Source: Hyphomicrobiales bacterium (GTDB taxonomy: Bacteria; Pseudomonadota; Alphaproteobacteria; Rhizobiales; Rhizobiaceae). Taken from it: a stretch of DNA of 64,000 nucleotides. Shown in pieces: positions 26,764 to 36,947 of the stretch. Location of the stretch: contig UCJU01000002.1 of NCBI GenBank assembly GCA_900472925.1, positions 301,017 to 365,016 on the forward strand, given 5' to 3'. The notes beneath the pieces were generated by a model that saw nothing but the letters and a program-made list of their open reading frames with translations, was not told where the DNA came from and ran no database searches. Position numbers and translations under genes: made by a program. The number at the start of each line of letters is the position of its first letter. Position 1 is the first letter of the stretch.

Positions 26764-29052
26764 ATGTCAGAAAAAGTGAAATCCGCAACCGGCAAGACAT
26801 CGGTGACAGATCAGGAAGCATTGGACTTCCATTCTCAGGGGCGACCAGGCAAACTCGAGATTACGCCAACCAAACCGATGGCGACCCAGCGCGATCTGTC
26901 GTTGGCCTATTCTCCAGGTGTCGCCGTTCCCGTCAAGGCAATCGCCGAAAACCCTGCTACGGCCTATGACTACACCACCCGTGGCAACATGGTCGCGGTT
27001 ATCTCCAATGGCACTGCAATTCTGGGGCTCGGCAACCTCGGCGCTCTCGCGTCCAAGCCTGTCATGGAAGGTAAATCGGTTCTCTTCAAGCGTTTTGCCG
27101 ATGTCGATTCCATCGATCTGGAAGTCGATACGGAAGATGCTGACGAATTCATCAACTGCGTGCGTTATCTCGGTCCGTCCTTTGGTGGCATCAATCTCGA
27201 GGACATCAAGGCCCCGGAATGTTTCATCATCGAAAGCCGCCTGCGCGAACTCATGGATATCCCGGTCTTCCACGACGATCAGCATGGCACCGCCATTATC
27301 GCGGCGGCAGGTCTTATCAACGCCATCGCGCTGACGGGCCGTGATTTCAAAACGACGAAGCTGGTCTGTAATGGCGCTGGCGCTGCCGCCATTGCCTGCA
27401 TGGACCTGATCAAGGCCATGGGTTTCAACCCTGCCAACATCACACTGTGCGATACCAAGGGCGTCATCTATCAGGGCCGCACCGAGGGCATGAACCAGTG
27501 GAAGTCGGCGCATGCAGTGAAGACGGATAACCGCACGCTGGCGGAAGCCATGAAGGATGCGGATGTCGTGTTCGGCCTTTCCCAGAAAGGCGCGTTCAGC
27601 GAAGAAATGATCCGGTCCATGGCACCGAAGCCGGTCATCTTTGCGATGGCGAATCCTGATCCGGAAATCACGCCGGAAGAAGTGGCGCGCATCCGCGACG
27701 ACGCCATCATGGCGACTGGCCGCTCCGACTACCCCAATCAGGTCAACAATGTTCTCGGCTTCCCTTACATCTTCCGCGGCGCGCTGGATGTCCGCGCCAG
27801 CCAGATCAATGACGCAATGAAAATTGCCGCCGCCAAAGCGCTGGCCGATCTCGCTCGCGAAGATGTGCCTGATGATGTCGCCGCCGCCTATCAGGGCGTC
27901 CGCCCTCGTTTCGGACCGCAATATATCATTCCAGTTCCCTTCGATCCGCGTCTGATCTCGGCCATCCCCGTTGCGGTCGCAAAGGCTGCCATGGAAACGG
28001 GTGTCGCGCGCCGCGAATTGCCGGATCTGGAAGCCTATGCCCACGAACTCTCGGCCCGTCGCGACCCGATGGCATCAACGACACAGCGCCTTTACGAGCG
28101 CGTCCGCCGTTCGCCCAAGCGCGTTGTTTTTGCGGAGGCCGAGGAAGAGCAGGTCATGCGTGCCGCGATTTCCTACACGGCGCAGGGCCTCGGCACTGCT
28201 ATCCTGCTGGGTCGTGACGACATCATCCGGGCCAATGCGGAGCGCGCCGGCATCGATCTGGACCGTCCCAACATAAAGATCACCAATGCGCGCCTGTCGG
28301 AGCGTGTCGAGGTTTACATCGATTACCTCTATGCACGCCTGCAACGCCAGGGCTTCCTGCTGCGCGACGTGCAGCGCCTTGTCCACAACGACCGCAACCA
28401 CTTCGCCGCCTGCATGGTGGCGATGGGCGATGCCGATGCCATGGTTACGGGTACGACCCGAAACTACTCCACGGCGCTGGAAGACGTACGCCGCTGTATC
28501 AATACCAAGCCGGGCCACCGCGTTATCGGCGTGTCTCTCGTCGTGTCACGGAACCGCACGGTTTTCGTAGCCGACACTGCGGTTCACGATATGCCATCCG
28601 CCGAAGATCTGGCCGATATCGCGGTCGAAGCAGCCGGTCTGGCCCGTCGCTTTGGCTATGAGCCCCGCGTTGCCATGCTGGCCTATTCCACCTTCGGACA
28701 TCCGCTGGGAGAACGATCCGAGAAGGTTCGCGAAGCCGTTCGTATTCTCGACAAGCGCAATGTAAGCTTCGAGGTGGATGGGGAAATGGCGGCAGACGTC
28801 GCTCTCAATCACCACAAGATGCAAAGCCAGTATCCCTTCACCCGTCTCTCAGGCGCGGCCAATGTGCTTGTCATGCCTGCCATCCACTCGGCGTCGATTT
28901 CAACGAAGATGCTGCAGGAGCTGGGTGGTGCCACGGTCATCGGCCCGCTTCTCGTCGGTCTCGACAAATCCGTTCAGATTACCACCATGGGGGCGAAAGA
29001 CAGCGACATCGTCAACATGGCCGCAATCGCCGCTTATAACTCAGGACAGTAA
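26764..29052 (+). CDS. maeB: NADP-dependent malic enzyme with phosphotransacetylase-like domain
   Basis: A 762-aa enzyme that converts malate to pyruvate. The N-terminal half (to about residue 430) is the malic enzyme: [42 protein letters not shown](P)-binding [15 protein letters not shown] and [10 protein letters not shown]. The C-terminal half from about residue 440 resembles phosphotransacetylase ([37 protein letters not shown]), which in this enzyme type has a regulatory role and senses acetyl-CoA. The length matches the rhizobial DME/TME enzymes; NADP versus NAD use is not decidable by eye. With DctA it links dicarboxylate uptake to pyruvate supply. Confidence 0.94.
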   Translation: MSEKVKSATGKTSVTDQEALDFHSQGRPGKLEITPTKPMATQRDLSLAYSPGVAVPVKAIAENPATAYDYTTRGNMVAVISNGTAILGLGNLGALASKPVMEGKSVLFKRFADVDSIDLEVDTEDADEFINCVRYLGPSFGGINLEDIKAPECFIIESRLRELMDIPVFHDDQHGTAIIAAAGLINAIALTGRDFKTTKLVCNGAGAAAIACMDLIKAMGFNPANITLCDTKGVIYQGRTEGMNQWKSAHAVKTDNRTLAEAMKDADVVFGLSQKGAFSEEMIRSMAPKPVIFAMANPDPEITPEEVARIRDDAIMATGRSDYPNQVNNVLGFPYIFRGALDVRASQINDAMKIAAAKALADLAREDVPDDVAAAYQGVRPRFGPQYIIPVPFDPRLISAIPVAVAKAAMETGVARRELPDLEAYAHELSARRDPMASTTQRLYERVRRSPKRVVFAEAEEEQVMRAAISYTAQGLGTAILLGRDDIIRANAERAGIDLDRPNIKITNARLSERVEVYIDYLYARLQRQGFLLRDVQRLVHNDRNHFAACMVAMGDADAMVTGTTRNYSTALEDVRRCINTKPGHRVIGVSLVVSRNRTVFVADTAVHDMPSAEDLADIAVEAAGLARRFGYEPRVAMLAYSTFGHPLGERSEKVREAVRILDKRNVSFEVDGEMAADVALNHHKMQSQYPFTRLSGAANVLVMPAIHSASISTKMLQELGGATVIGPLLVGLDKSVQITTMGAKDSDIVNMAAIAAYNSGQ

Positions 29053-29057
29053 CCCAC

Positions 29058-29079
29058 GGCGCCCCGTTATGGGGCGTCC
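29058..29079 (+). terminator. Hairpin after maeB
   Basis: GGCGCCCC (29058-29065), GTTAT loop, GGGGCGTCC (29071-29079): strong stem, but without a following T-run, so termination may be partial or Rho-assisted. Confidence 0.55.
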
Positions 29080-29224
29080 CATCTCATGGCGGCAATTGGG
29101 TCCGAGCAAGCGGCAAAGATAATTGTGCATGCCCGGCTTGGCTCCATGGTTCGGCCACATAGTTCCGATTTGTCACCGCAATAAGGTCGGTATTGGCCAA
29201 TTCTGCCGCGTGGCAGGGGCACAG

Positions 29225-30754
29225 ATGGGGCATGCTATGGGAACGTTCAAAAGGTTGTCGCTACGCCTGGCGGACAATCCGAATGCCGTCATCACGGTGT
29301 TCGGCGCGTACTTTTTTTTGCAGATCATCCTGCGGGAACTTGCGCCTCCCGCTTTGCGCATCGATGAGGCGCAGCAGGTGCTGTTCGCGCAGTGGCTGGC
29401 ACTGGGTTACGATGCCCAACCACCGCTCTACAACTGGTATCAACAGGCGGTCTTTACCCTCTTCGGCACGTCGATGTTCGCCATCGCCTTTGCCAAGAAC
29501 CTCATATTGTTTCTGATATTTGCGGTCTTCATAAAGACGACCGAACTGGTGGTGGAAAACAAGCGCTTCGTGGTCGTTGCCGCAATGGCGCTGTTCGTCA
29601 TTCCGCAGGTATTCTGGCAGGCGCAACGCGATCTGACCCACACCGCAATGCTGATGCTGACCTTCGCTGCGTTGCTCTATTCCAGCATCAGGCTGATCCA
29701 GCGCCCCACCTTGACGGGCTACATTCTGGTCGGCGTCGTCACCGGGTTGGGAATGTTGTCGAAGTACAATTTCACCCTCGCTCTGCCGGCATTGCTGCTG
29801 GCTGTGTGGCTGCATCCACAGGGTCGCGAGAGGATTCTGGATCGACGCTTCCTGCTGACGATCCTTGTCAGTGTCATCGTTTTTCTGCCTCACCTGTTCT
29901 GGCTGGTTCACAATCTCGGTTTCGCATCCGAAGTGACGCTGCAGCGAATGGCTGAAGACGCGCCAGACAGCCGCTTGCTGCAAGTGTTGCGTGGGTTAGG
30001 CCGCTTCGTTATCGGCTCCCTGATCATTTTCGCAGTACCTTCCCTGTTGCTATGGCTGGCTGCACGCCGAGAAGAAAAACAGCCACCAACGCAGCAAAGC
30101 GTCTGGTTTCGGTTTTTTCTCCACTATTTCATCGCCATCACGGTGCTGATGGCGCTCGTCATCGTCATGGCGACCATGACGGAACTGCGCGACAGGTGGC
30201 TACTGCCGCTGCTGCTTCCGGCTCCCATCCTTGCCGCCCTCTACCTCGAACGGTACCTTGCCGACGCGGCCCGTTTCGTGACCCGGTTCCTGCCCATTCC
30301 GCTCGTCATGATGGTGCTGGTACCGGCCGCCCTTTGGGCCTCACATCCACTTATGGCATCTCTCGGTCGGACAACGAATTCGAATGACGATTGGCAAGCG
30401 TTTCACCGCTATGTCGTCGAGACGGAAAAGCTGTCTCCATCCGTCATCATCACGCCGAATTGGCCAGCCGGGGGAAATCTTCGCTTCCTGTTTCAGAACG
30501 TCCCCGTCGCCACAAATATCTATGACGACTACGACCCGCCCTTCACCCTGTCCGATGAGCATCCGGCACTTATGGTCTGGAAAGGCGATGACGACGAGAT
30601 TCCCATGTTGACGCAGTGGCTGGAGGGACAGATGAATGTAAAGCTGAAGCCAGTGCAGCGATCAACGCTGGATGTTCCGATGTATTACCCGGTAAAGGGA
30701 AAGACACTGCGCATCAGCTACGCCATCATCAGGCCAGCCGACATAGAGCGCTGA
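29225..30754 (+). CDS. ArnT/PMT-like membrane glycosyltransferase (GT39/GT83 type)
   Basis: A protein of about 509 aa with around ten membrane helices. The first periplasmic loop contains LRIDEAQQVLFAQWLALGYDAQPPLYNWY, matching the acidic DE(A)xY-like motif and PPLYNW of lipid-linked sugar transferases such as ArnT. The C-terminal domain is soluble and periplasmic. Such enzymes move a sugar from an undecaprenyl-phosphate carrier to lipid A, a protein or a glycan; the acceptor is unknown. ATG 29225 is preferred because AGGGG lies 5 nt upstream; a longer open frame from 29123 contains no hydrophobic or conserved residues. Confidence 0.85.
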   Translation: MGHAMGTFKRLSLRLADNPNAVITVFGAYFFLQIILRELAPPALRIDEAQQVLFAQWLALGYDAQPPLYNWYQQAVFTLFGTSMFAIAFAKNLILFLIFAVFIKTTELVVENKRFVVVAAMALFVIPQVFWQAQRDLTHTAMLMLTFAALLYSSIRLIQRPTLTGYILVGVVTGLGMLSKYNFTLALPALLLAVWLHPQGRERILDRRFLLTILVSVIVFLPHLFWLVHNLGFASEVTLQRMAEDAPDSRLLQVLRGLGRFVIGSLIIFAVPSLLLWLAARREEKQPPTQQSVWFRFFLHYFIAITVLMALVIVMATMTELRDRWLLPLLLPAPILAALYLERYLADAARFVTRFLPIPLVMMVLVPAALWASHPLMASLGRTTNSNDDWQAFHRYVVETEKLSPSVIITPNWPAGGNLRFLFQNVPVATNIYDDYDPPFTLSDEHPALMVWKGDDDEIPMLTQWLEGQMNVKLKPVQRSTLDVPMYYPVKGKTLRISYAIIRPADIER

Positions 30755-30838
30755 CGTCAAGCTGACCGCAGCAGTCAATCTTGTCGACAGTTTGCATTTA
30801 ACTATGCTATCGGTGCGCATCAACCTCGGGATATTTCG

Positions 30839-32092
30839 ATGAACCCTTCAGAAAAATGCGAAGTGCTGGTGATCGGTACCGGCATTATCGGCGTGATGTC
30901 GGCCATGTATCTTCAAAATGCTGGCAAGACGGTCACCCTTCTGGAGCATGGCGAGGTTGCACGCGGAGCAAGTTCCGGGAATGCTGGCATTCTCGCGTTT
31001 CCTGAAATTATTCCCATTCCAGCCCCTGGCGTCATGAAGAAGGCGCCAAAGTGGTTGATCGACCCTCTTGGCCCACTCAGCGTGCCGCCGGCCTATGCCT
31101 TCAAGATCGCTCCATGGCTGTGGCGTTTCTGGCAGGCGAGTTCGCCGCGCAAGTTCCAGCACGGTCTCGAAGTCCAGAAAAACATGATGCGGCTTGCCGC
31201 CAGCGAAATGCAAGACGTCGCTGCAATGCCTGAGCTGGCGCAATACATCACCAACACCGGAACGCTTGATCTTTACGATACGCGGCAGAGTTTTGACGCT
31301 GCTCGTCGGGACTGGGACGAGAAGGAGCGCGCCGGGTTCACGTTCTCCCGCGTTGATCGCGCTGAGATAGAGAAACTGCAGCCTGGTCTCGCCCCGCGTT
31401 TCCAACATGGAATGTTCACACCCGGCGGCCTGCAGGTGGGTGATCCCTATGAATTCACGCGGGCCATCGCCGATCTCGTCATCGCCCGCGGTGCGACCTT
31501 GCGAAAAGGCGAAGCCGTGCGTGTCGAGACGGTTGGCGAAAGCACGATCGTTTCCCATAAAAATGGCGAGAAAATTACGGCCGACAAGGTCGTGATTGCC
31601 TGTGGCGCATGGTCGAAGACGCTTGCTGCATCCCTGGGCAACCCCGTACCTCTGGAGACCGAGCGCGGTTACAACACGACGCTGCCCGCTGGCTCCTTCG
31701 ACCTGGCGCGACAGCTCTATTTCAACGATCACGCTTTCGTCGTAACGCCATTATCCTCCGGTATTCGCGTCGGTGGCGCCGTGGAACTGGGTGGCCTTGA
31801 TCTGCCGCCAAACTTCCGTCGCTCCGAGGTCATGTTGAAAAAGGCGGCTGAATTTCTGCCGGGCCTGAAAACCGACGGGGGCACGCAGTGGATGGGCTTT
31901 CGCCCCTCCATGCCGGACTGCCTACCGGTGATCGGTCCATCGCGAGCAAGCCCATCGGTCATCTACGCTTTTGGCCACGGGCATCTGGGACTGACGCAAT
32001 CAGCCGCAACGGCGAGGCTCGTAACCGAATTGGTGCGCGGCCTGGAAACGCCAATTTCGGTCGATCCCTTCAGGGCCAGCCGCTTTTCCTGA
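30839..32092 (+). CDS. FAD-dependent D-amino acid dehydrogenase-like oxidoreductase (DadA family)
   Basis: A 417-aa flavoprotein of the DAO family. FAD-binding dinucleotide motif VIGTGIIGVMSAMYLQNAGKTVTLLE begins near residue 10, followed by GASSGNAGI. The C-terminal QWMGFRPSMPDCLPVIGPS and FGHGHLGLTQSAATARLV are characteristic of DadA-type D-amino acid dehydrogenases. The likely reaction is oxidative deamination of D-amino acids, with electrons passed to the respiratory chain; the substrate is not certain. Single gene ending at a strong two-way terminator. Confidence 0.9.
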   Translation: MNPSEKCEVLVIGTGIIGVMSAMYLQNAGKTVTLLEHGEVARGASSGNAGILAFPEIIPIPAPGVMKKAPKWLIDPLGPLSVPPAYAFKIAPWLWRFWQASSPRKFQHGLEVQKNMMRLAASEMQDVAAMPELAQYITNTGTLDLYDTRQSFDAARRDWDEKERAGFTFSRVDRAEIEKLQPGLAPRFQHGMFTPGGLQVGDPYEFTRAIADLVIARGATLRKGEAVRVETVGESTIVSHKNGEKITADKVVIACGAWSKTLAASLGNPVPLETERGYNTTLPAGSFDLARQLYFNDHAFVVTPLSSGIRVGGAVELGGLDLPPNFRRSEVMLKKAAEFLPGLKTDGGTQWMGFRPSMPDCLPVIGPSRASPSVIYAFGHGHLGLTQSAATARLVTELVRGLETPISVDPFRASRFS

Positions 32093-32105
32093 TCACCAGA
32101 CAAAA

Positions 32106-32131
32106 AAGGCCCGCTCTTTCAAGCGGGCCTT
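32106..32131. terminator. Bidirectional terminator
   Basis: AAGGCCCGCT (32106-32115), loop CTTTCA, AGCGGGCCTT (32122-32131). A-rich flank on one side (TTTTTTG on the minus strand) and ATTTTT nearby on the other. It serves the convergent DadA-like and sugar-binding-protein genes. Confidence 0.9.
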
Positions 32132-32149
32132 CATCACGATTTTTGCCTG

Positions 32150-33097
32150 TTAGAACGGTGAATCGGGGAAGTAGAAGCCTTCCGAATTCTCCTTGGTTAC
32201 CAGTGTGGCGTCGAGAATATACGTACCGCGCACGGGAACCTGGTCATAGAAATTCGCCGCTGTCAGCTGCATGGCAGTGGCAACCATTGCTGGCGGATAG
32301 AGCACGTCGACCGGGATCATCTTGTCGCCGTCCATGACCTTCTTGATCATGTCCTTCGATCCTGCGCCGCCGATGACGTATTTGATATCCGTGCGCTTTG
32401 CCTGCTCGATCGCCTGGAGAACACCGACGGCCATGTCATCGTCCTGGCACCAGACCACATCGATCTTCGGATATTTGGTCAGATAGTCCTGCATCACCTT
32501 GAAGGCGTCGTCGCGGTTCCAGTTGCCGAACTGGCGGTCGAGAATCTTGACCTTGGAACCGGCAATGCCCTTGTCGAAACCGTCCTGACGCTGCTGGTCG
32601 ATCGGGATCGGCAAGCCGCGAATGACGACGACCTGCGCCTCCGGTGTCGTGTCGGCAATGTACTTGCCAGCGACTTCTCCCAGCGCCGGGTTGTTACCGG
32701 CAACGTAGAGATCGCGAACGCTATCATCATTGACGCTTGGTGCGCGGTCGACCAGAGCGACGAATTTCCCGTTGCTTTTGACTTCCTTGATGGCGTTGAC
32801 AAGCGGGTCCGGGTCGGACGGCAGAATAACGAGCGCATCAATGCCCTGCGTTTCCAGATCCTGCACCGCATTGGCCTGGGTTGCCGCATCCGGCGACGTC
32901 TTGACGATGACGTTGAGGCCAGGATGCTCCTTCATCAGCAGCTTTGCCACGCGCTCCGCATGATAGACCACGCCAGCGGTCCAGCCGTGGTCGGCAGCCG
33001 GAATGGACACGCCGATCGTAACCTTCTTGTCCTGTGCTTGCGCTCCAACCGCTAACGCCAGCAGCGCAACAGTCACTCCCAATAGTCTTTTCCGCAT
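32150..33097 (-). CDS. Ribose-type sugar ABC transporter binding protein
   Basis: A 315-aa periplasmic protein of the type I sugar-binding family (RbsB-like). The signal peptide is LLGVTVALLALAVGAQAQ; the mature start KKVTIGVSIPAADHGWTAGVVYHAERVAK and the later DALVILPSDPDPLVNAIKEV are typical. ATG 33097 lies behind GGGAGG with 7-nt spacing. It is the last gene of the ATPase-permease-binding protein operon. The sugar cannot be named. Confidence 0.92.
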   Translation of the reverse strand: MRKRLLGVTVALLALAVGAQAQDKKVTIGVSIPAADHGWTAGVVYHAERVAKLLMKEHPGLNVIVKTSPDAATQANAVQDLETQGIDALVILPSDPDPLVNAIKEVKSNGKFVALVDRAPSVNDDSVRDLYVAGNNPALGEVAGKYIADTTPEAQVVVIRGLPIPIDQQRQDGFDKGIAGSKVKILDRQFGNWNRDDAFKVMQDYLTKYPKIDVVWCQDDDMAVGVLQAIEQAKRTDIKYVIGGAGSKDMIKKVMDGDKMIPVDVLYPPAMVATAMQLTAANFYDQVPVRGTYILDATLVTKENSEGFYFPDSPF

Positions 33098-33164
33098 GTG
33101 TTTTCCTCCCACACAAATAAAGGTCTCGATCTCCTCAACCGGGCGACCCCTTAACCCGGTAACC

Positions 33165-34178
33165 TTATGAGCGGCGCATCAGCGACCGCTGAACCAGCAT
33201 GGCGATGATGATGATCGCGCCCTGGATCGCGCCGATCAGATATTCGCTGATGAAGTTCGATAGCAGCATGATATTGCCGACGAGTTCGAGAATGAACGCG
33301 CCGCAGATGGTGCCCCACACGCGCCCTGCCCCGCCCTTCAACGCCGTGCCACCCACCACGACGGCGGTGATTGCTTGCAACTCCCACATCATGCCTGTCG
33401 TGGCGGAGGTGGAGCCAAGGCGTGGCACGTAGAGCAACACGGCGATAGCAACGCAAAGACCCTGAATGACGAAGGCAATCGTGCGAACGCGGTTGACGGC
33501 GACGCCTGAATATTTGGCAACATCGCGGTTTGAGCCGACAGCCGTGACGTGACGTCCGTAACGCATACGGTACAGAATGAAGGCCGCCACGCAGGTCACC
33601 AACAGGATGACAAGAATTGGGATCGGTACGCCGAAAACCGAGCCAAAATAAACCGGCCGATACAGGGTCTGCAATTGCGGATCACGAACCGTGATCGCAC
33701 CGCCCTGCGACAACCAGGTGGTAAGCCCTCGGTAGACACCCATGGTGCCGAGCGTGGCGATGAAAGGCTCGATCTTGCCAACCGTCGTGATCAGACCGTT
33801 GGCCAGCCCGCACAGGGAGCCGGCGACGAGCGTAAAGACGACCGCAAGACCCAGCATCATCGAGGGATCAGCGACCACCCCGGAGTTCATCAACAGGATC
33901 ATCAGGCTCGCGACGAAAGCCACCATGGAGCCGACCGACAGATCGAGATCGCCTGCCGAAATGACGAATGTCGCGCCGACCGCGATAATGGCGATGAACG
34001 CGCTTCGCGTGGCGACATTGGCAAGATTGTTGATGCTGATGAAGTTGGGATTGACCATCGCCCCGACGATCAGCAGCAGAAACAGGGCGACGAAGGGGGC
34101 GACGGCACGCAGATCTATATCGCGCAACGACCGTCCGGCCTTCTTTTCTTTGCTGTCTTCACTCACACTCATACCCAA
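33165..34178 (-). CDS. Ribose-type sugar ABC transporter permease
   Basis: A protein of about 337 aa of the RbsC family with 8-10 helices and the conserved segment GGTALKGGAGRVWGTICGAFILE. The first residues are uncertain: TTG 34178 has ideal spacing (6 nt) from GGAGG, while ATG 34172 is 12 nt away. It forms the channel with the ATPase encoded upstream. Confidence 0.93.
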   Translation of the reverse strand: MGMSVSEDSKEKKAGRSLRDIDLRAVAPFVALFLLLIVGAMVNPNFISINNLANVATRSAFIAIIAVGATFVISAGDLDLSVGSMVAFVASLMILLMNSGVVADPSMMLGLAVVFTLVAGSLCGLANGLITTVGKIEPFIATLGTMGVYRGLTTWLSQGGAITVRDPQLQTLYRPVYFGSVFGVPIPILVILLVTCVAAFILYRMRYGRHVTAVGSNRDVAKYSGVAVNRVRTIAFVIQGLCVAIAVLLYVPRLGSTSATTGMMWELQAITAVVVGGTALKGGAGRVWGTICGAFILELVGNIMLLSNFISEYLIGAIQGAIIIIAMLVQRSLMRRS

Positions 34179-34219
34179 AACAGACCTCCCGCCCTGTCAT
34201 ACCGGTCGCTTGACCGACG

Positions 34220-35746
34220 CTACGCTGCCGCTTTTGTTTTCAGTCCCGCGGCATAGCGCATGATTTCCCGCTCGTTGATTTCGTCGCCTTCCAGCATGCC
34301 GACGAGGCGCCCTTCGCGCATCACCGCCACACGGGTGCACAATCCGATCACTTCCTGCATTTCCGATGAAACAACGATGACCGAATGGCCATCTCGCGCC
34401 AGCGCCGAAATGAAATGATAGATCTGCTGTTTGGTGCCCACATCGATGCCACGCGTGGGCTCATCAATGATGATGATCTTCGGTTCGGTTTCCATGACCT
34501 TGGCGAGAAGCAGCTTTTGCTGATTTCCGCCCGACATGCGCCCAACGACCACGCTGCCATCCCGCACCCGAATGTCGAACCGGCGACGCGCTCTTTCCAG
34601 CGATCGGGCTTCACTCGATGCGCTGAGATAGCCAAACTTGCCGTGCCGTTCCAGAGACTGAAGCGTGAGATTGAGCCCCATACCGGCGCTCAAAAGCAGG
34701 CCCTTGGATTTACGGTCCTTGGTCATATAGGCAAGCCCTGCATCTATCGATGCATGCAGATCATGGGGTGGCAACACGTTCCCATTGACCTCGACTTCGC
34801 CAGACGAGCGGCTGCGCAGACCGACAATCGCTTCGGCAAGTTCGGTGCGGCCGGAGCCGATCAGCCCGGAAAAGCCGATGATTTCCCCTCTGCGAAGCTC
34901 AAAACTCGCATCCTGCACATAGCGCGTCGATACATTGCTGACCTTCAGGACAATTGCCTCGTCCACATCGGGTTCACGCTTGGCGGGGTAAAGGCTGGAA
35001 AGCTCTCTTCCCACCATCAACTGGGCAATCGCTTCGCCATCGAGAAGAGACGTCGGCGCTGTCTTGACCCAGTGACCATCCCGCAAAACGGTGACACGGT
35101 CGGTCAACTCCATGACCTCGTCCAGCTTGTGCGATACGAAGACGAAACTTGTGCCCTTGTCGCGCAACTTGCGAACTTGTTGAAAAAGGTAATTGGTTTC
35201 TTCACGGGAGAGAACCGCAGTCGGTTCGTCCATGAAAACGATGCGCGCGTCGCGGCTGATGGCCTTGGCAATCTCCACCATCTGCTTTTCAGCAACGGAC
35301 AGGGTGCCGATCAAGGCCGTTTCATCGACACGACAGCCAAGCAGATCAAGAATGCGGCGCGTCTCCGCCCGCATCGCCTTGCGATCAAGCACGCCAAACC
35401 GGGTGATTTCCCGGCCAAGATACAGGCTTTCCGTAACCGTCAGATGTTCGGCGAGGTTGAATTCCTGATGGATGATGACGATGCCGAGCGCTTCGGCGGT
35501 GCCATTCGGCGGAAGCGTCACCGGTTTGCCATCCAGAAGGATTTCACCGGAGCTAGGTTGCTCGAAGCCTGAGAGAACCTTGACGAGCGTCGATTTTCCA
35601 GCGCCGTTCTCGCCCATCAACGCGTGAATCTCGCCTGCTTTGAGGTCGAAATTGATGCTGAACAGCACCTGCACACCGTTGAATGACTTCGAAACACGAC
35701 GCGCAGACAACACGGTCGCGCCGTCGTCAGCAATCTCCGTACTCAT
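34220..35746 (-). CDS. Ribose-type sugar ABC transporter ATP-binding protein (two ABC domains)
   Basis: A 508-aa RbsA-like ATPase with two tandem ABC domains. The first has Walker A GENGAGKST, LSVAEKQMVEIAKA and FMDEPTAVLS; the second has the usual degenerate Walker A (GLIGSGRTE), signature MSGGNQQKLLLAK and IIDEPTRGIDVG. ATG 35746 lies behind GGAGGG; the frame is open to 35779, inside the operator region. First gene of the operon, divergent from the lacI-type regulator. Confidence 0.95.
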   Translation of the reverse strand: MSTEIADDGATVLSARRVSKSFNGVQVLFSINFDLKAGEIHALMGENGAGKSTLVKVLSGFEQPSSGEILLDGKPVTLPPNGTAEALGIVIIHQEFNLAEHLTVTESLYLGREITRFGVLDRKAMRAETRRILDLLGCRVDETALIGTLSVAEKQMVEIAKAISRDARIVFMDEPTAVLSREETNYLFQQVRKLRDKGTSFVFVSHKLDEVMELTDRVTVLRDGHWVKTAPTSLLDGEAIAQLMVGRELSSLYPAKREPDVDEAIVLKVSNVSTRYVQDASFELRRGEIIGFSGLIGSGRTELAEAIVGLRSRSSGEVEVNGNVLPPHDLHASIDAGLAYMTKDRKSKGLLLSAGMGLNLTLQSLERHGKFGYLSASSEARSLERARRRFDIRVRDGSVVVGRMSGGNQQKLLLAKVMETEPKIIIIDEPTRGIDVGTKQQIYHFISALARDGHSVIVVSSEMQEVIGLCTRVAVMREGRLVGMLEGDEINEREIMRYAAGLKTKAAA

Positions 35747-35782
35747 GATTCCCTCCAGACGTCTCCCTACGCCTACCACTGA

Positions 35783-35817
35783 TGTAAACCTTTACACTGT
35801 TTATGTAAAGGTTTACA
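35783..35817. promoter_or_regulatory. Twin LacI-family operators
   Basis: Two 14-bp sites, TGTAAACCTTTACA (35783-35796) and TGTAAAGGTTTACA (35804-35817), are exact reverse complements of each other. Their centres are 21 bp apart, two helical turns, so both face the same side of DNA. They lie between the sugar ABC operon and the LacI-type gene and are the probable binding sites of that regulator. Confidence 0.85.
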
Positions 35818-35850
35818 TTGTCCGCAATCTTCAGATTTGCGTGATCGTAT

Positions 35851-35878
35851 TTGACGCGTCGGCAGGTCTGTGTAGTGT
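35851..35878 (+). promoter_or_regulatory. Probable sigma-70 promoter of the lacI-type gene
   Basis: TTGACG (35851-35856), 16-bp spacer, TAGTGT (35873-35878), about 30 bp before the proposed TTG start codon at 35907. Confidence 0.55.
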
Positions 35879-35906
35879 CCGGACGCACATATATCCGAGG
35901 CCTTCC

Positions 35907-36938
35907 TTGTCCATTCCGTCAGCCGCCACAATCGAAGATGTCGCCCGTATCGCGGAGGTTTCCATCGCGACCGTTTCGCGCGCGATCCACAATCCCGAAA
36001 AGGTGGCGAATTCAACACGTCTGAAGGTCAATCAGGCCATTGCCGTCACCGGCTACACCACCAATGCCATGGCGCGCAGCCTGCGGCTCGGTCGCTCCAA
36101 CATGATTCTCGTGGTCGCACCCGACATTGGCGACCCCAATTTTTCCAACATTCTAGTAGGTCTCGAGAACGAAGCCCGTTCGCACGGCTATGGCATATTG
36201 ATCGGCCATACGCAGAACGATGCACAACGGGGGTTGGAGTATCTGAAATTCCTCAATTCCAACCAGGCCGCGGGGCTCATCCTGTTTACGGGCATCTTGC
36301 CGTTTGGGCATCAGGCCATGACGGCCCGGCTACCGCCGAGCGTCGGCGTGTTCGAACCCATTTACAATGGCGGCATTCCCTATGTGGGGGTGGACGACAC
36401 CGTCGGGGCACGCAAGATTGTCGATATGCTGATTGCCGAAGGTCACCGGCGCATCGCCTTCATCGGCGATTCCCGCGTCCGCCTTGCCTATAGCCGCCGT
36501 CGAAAAGGATATGATGACGGCATGCTCGCAGCTGGCCTTACCCCCGCGCCCGCCATGATCATCGAGGGCGATGGGACGCTGGAAAGCGGGCGGCTGGCGA
36601 TCGAGCAGCTTTTCATGCGCGATACGTTGCCAACGGCATTCATGTGCGTGAATGACCAGACGGCTATCGGCGTCATGATCGGGCTGACAGCGCGGGGCTA
36701 CGACATTCCCAATGATTTCTCGGTCACCGGATTTGACGACATTCCGCAAGCGGCCTTCATGTCACCGGCACTGACAACCATTCGTCAGCCTCGAACATCG
36801 ATCGGCAAACATGCCATGGCACTGCTTCTCGATCTTCTCGGTGGCCGCCAGCCGGACAATCCAGAGATATTGCTCACACCTGATCTCATCGTGCGCAACT
36901 CTGTCGGAGCACCCGCCAAGGGTATCGCGACCAAATAG
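35907..36938 (+). CDS. LacI family transcriptional regulator
   Basis: A 343-aa repressor. HTH ATIEDVARIAEVSIATVSRAIHNPEKVANSTRLKVNQAI at the N-terminus, then a periplasmic-binding-like sensor domain (ILVVAPDIGDPNFSNILVGLE, VTGFDDIPQAAFMSPALTTIRQP). The frame is open back to 35640, but upstream codons cross the operators and promoter. TTG 35907 sits 6 nt after GAGG and gives the usual family length. It probably represses the divergent ribose-type ABC operon and itself until its sugar binds. Confidence 0.92.
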   Translation: MSIPSAATIEDVARIAEVSIATVSRAIHNPEKVANSTRLKVNQAIAVTGYTTNAMARSLRLGRSNMILVVAPDIGDPNFSNILVGLENEARSHGYGILIGHTQNDAQRGLEYLKFLNSNQAAGLILFTGILPFGHQAMTARLPPSVGVFEPIYNGGIPYVGVDDTVGARKIVDMLIAEGHRRIAFIGDSRVRLAYSRRRKGYDDGMLAAGLTPAPAMIIEGDGTLESGRLAIEQLFMRDTLPTAFMCVNDQTAIGVMIGLTARGYDIPNDFSVTGFDDIPQAAFMSPALTTIRQPRTSIGKHAMALLLDLLGGRQPDNPEILLTPDLIVRNSVGAPAKGIATK

Positions 36939-36947
36939 CGGAAGATA

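Noticed and set aside
26767-28044. Long antisense open frame across maeB
   Set aside because: Shadow of a high-GC gene; no start signal and no family pattern.
35640-35906. Upstream extension of the LacI-type gene
   Set aside because: It crosses the ATPase start, the twin operators and the promoter; TTG 35907 gives the normal length.
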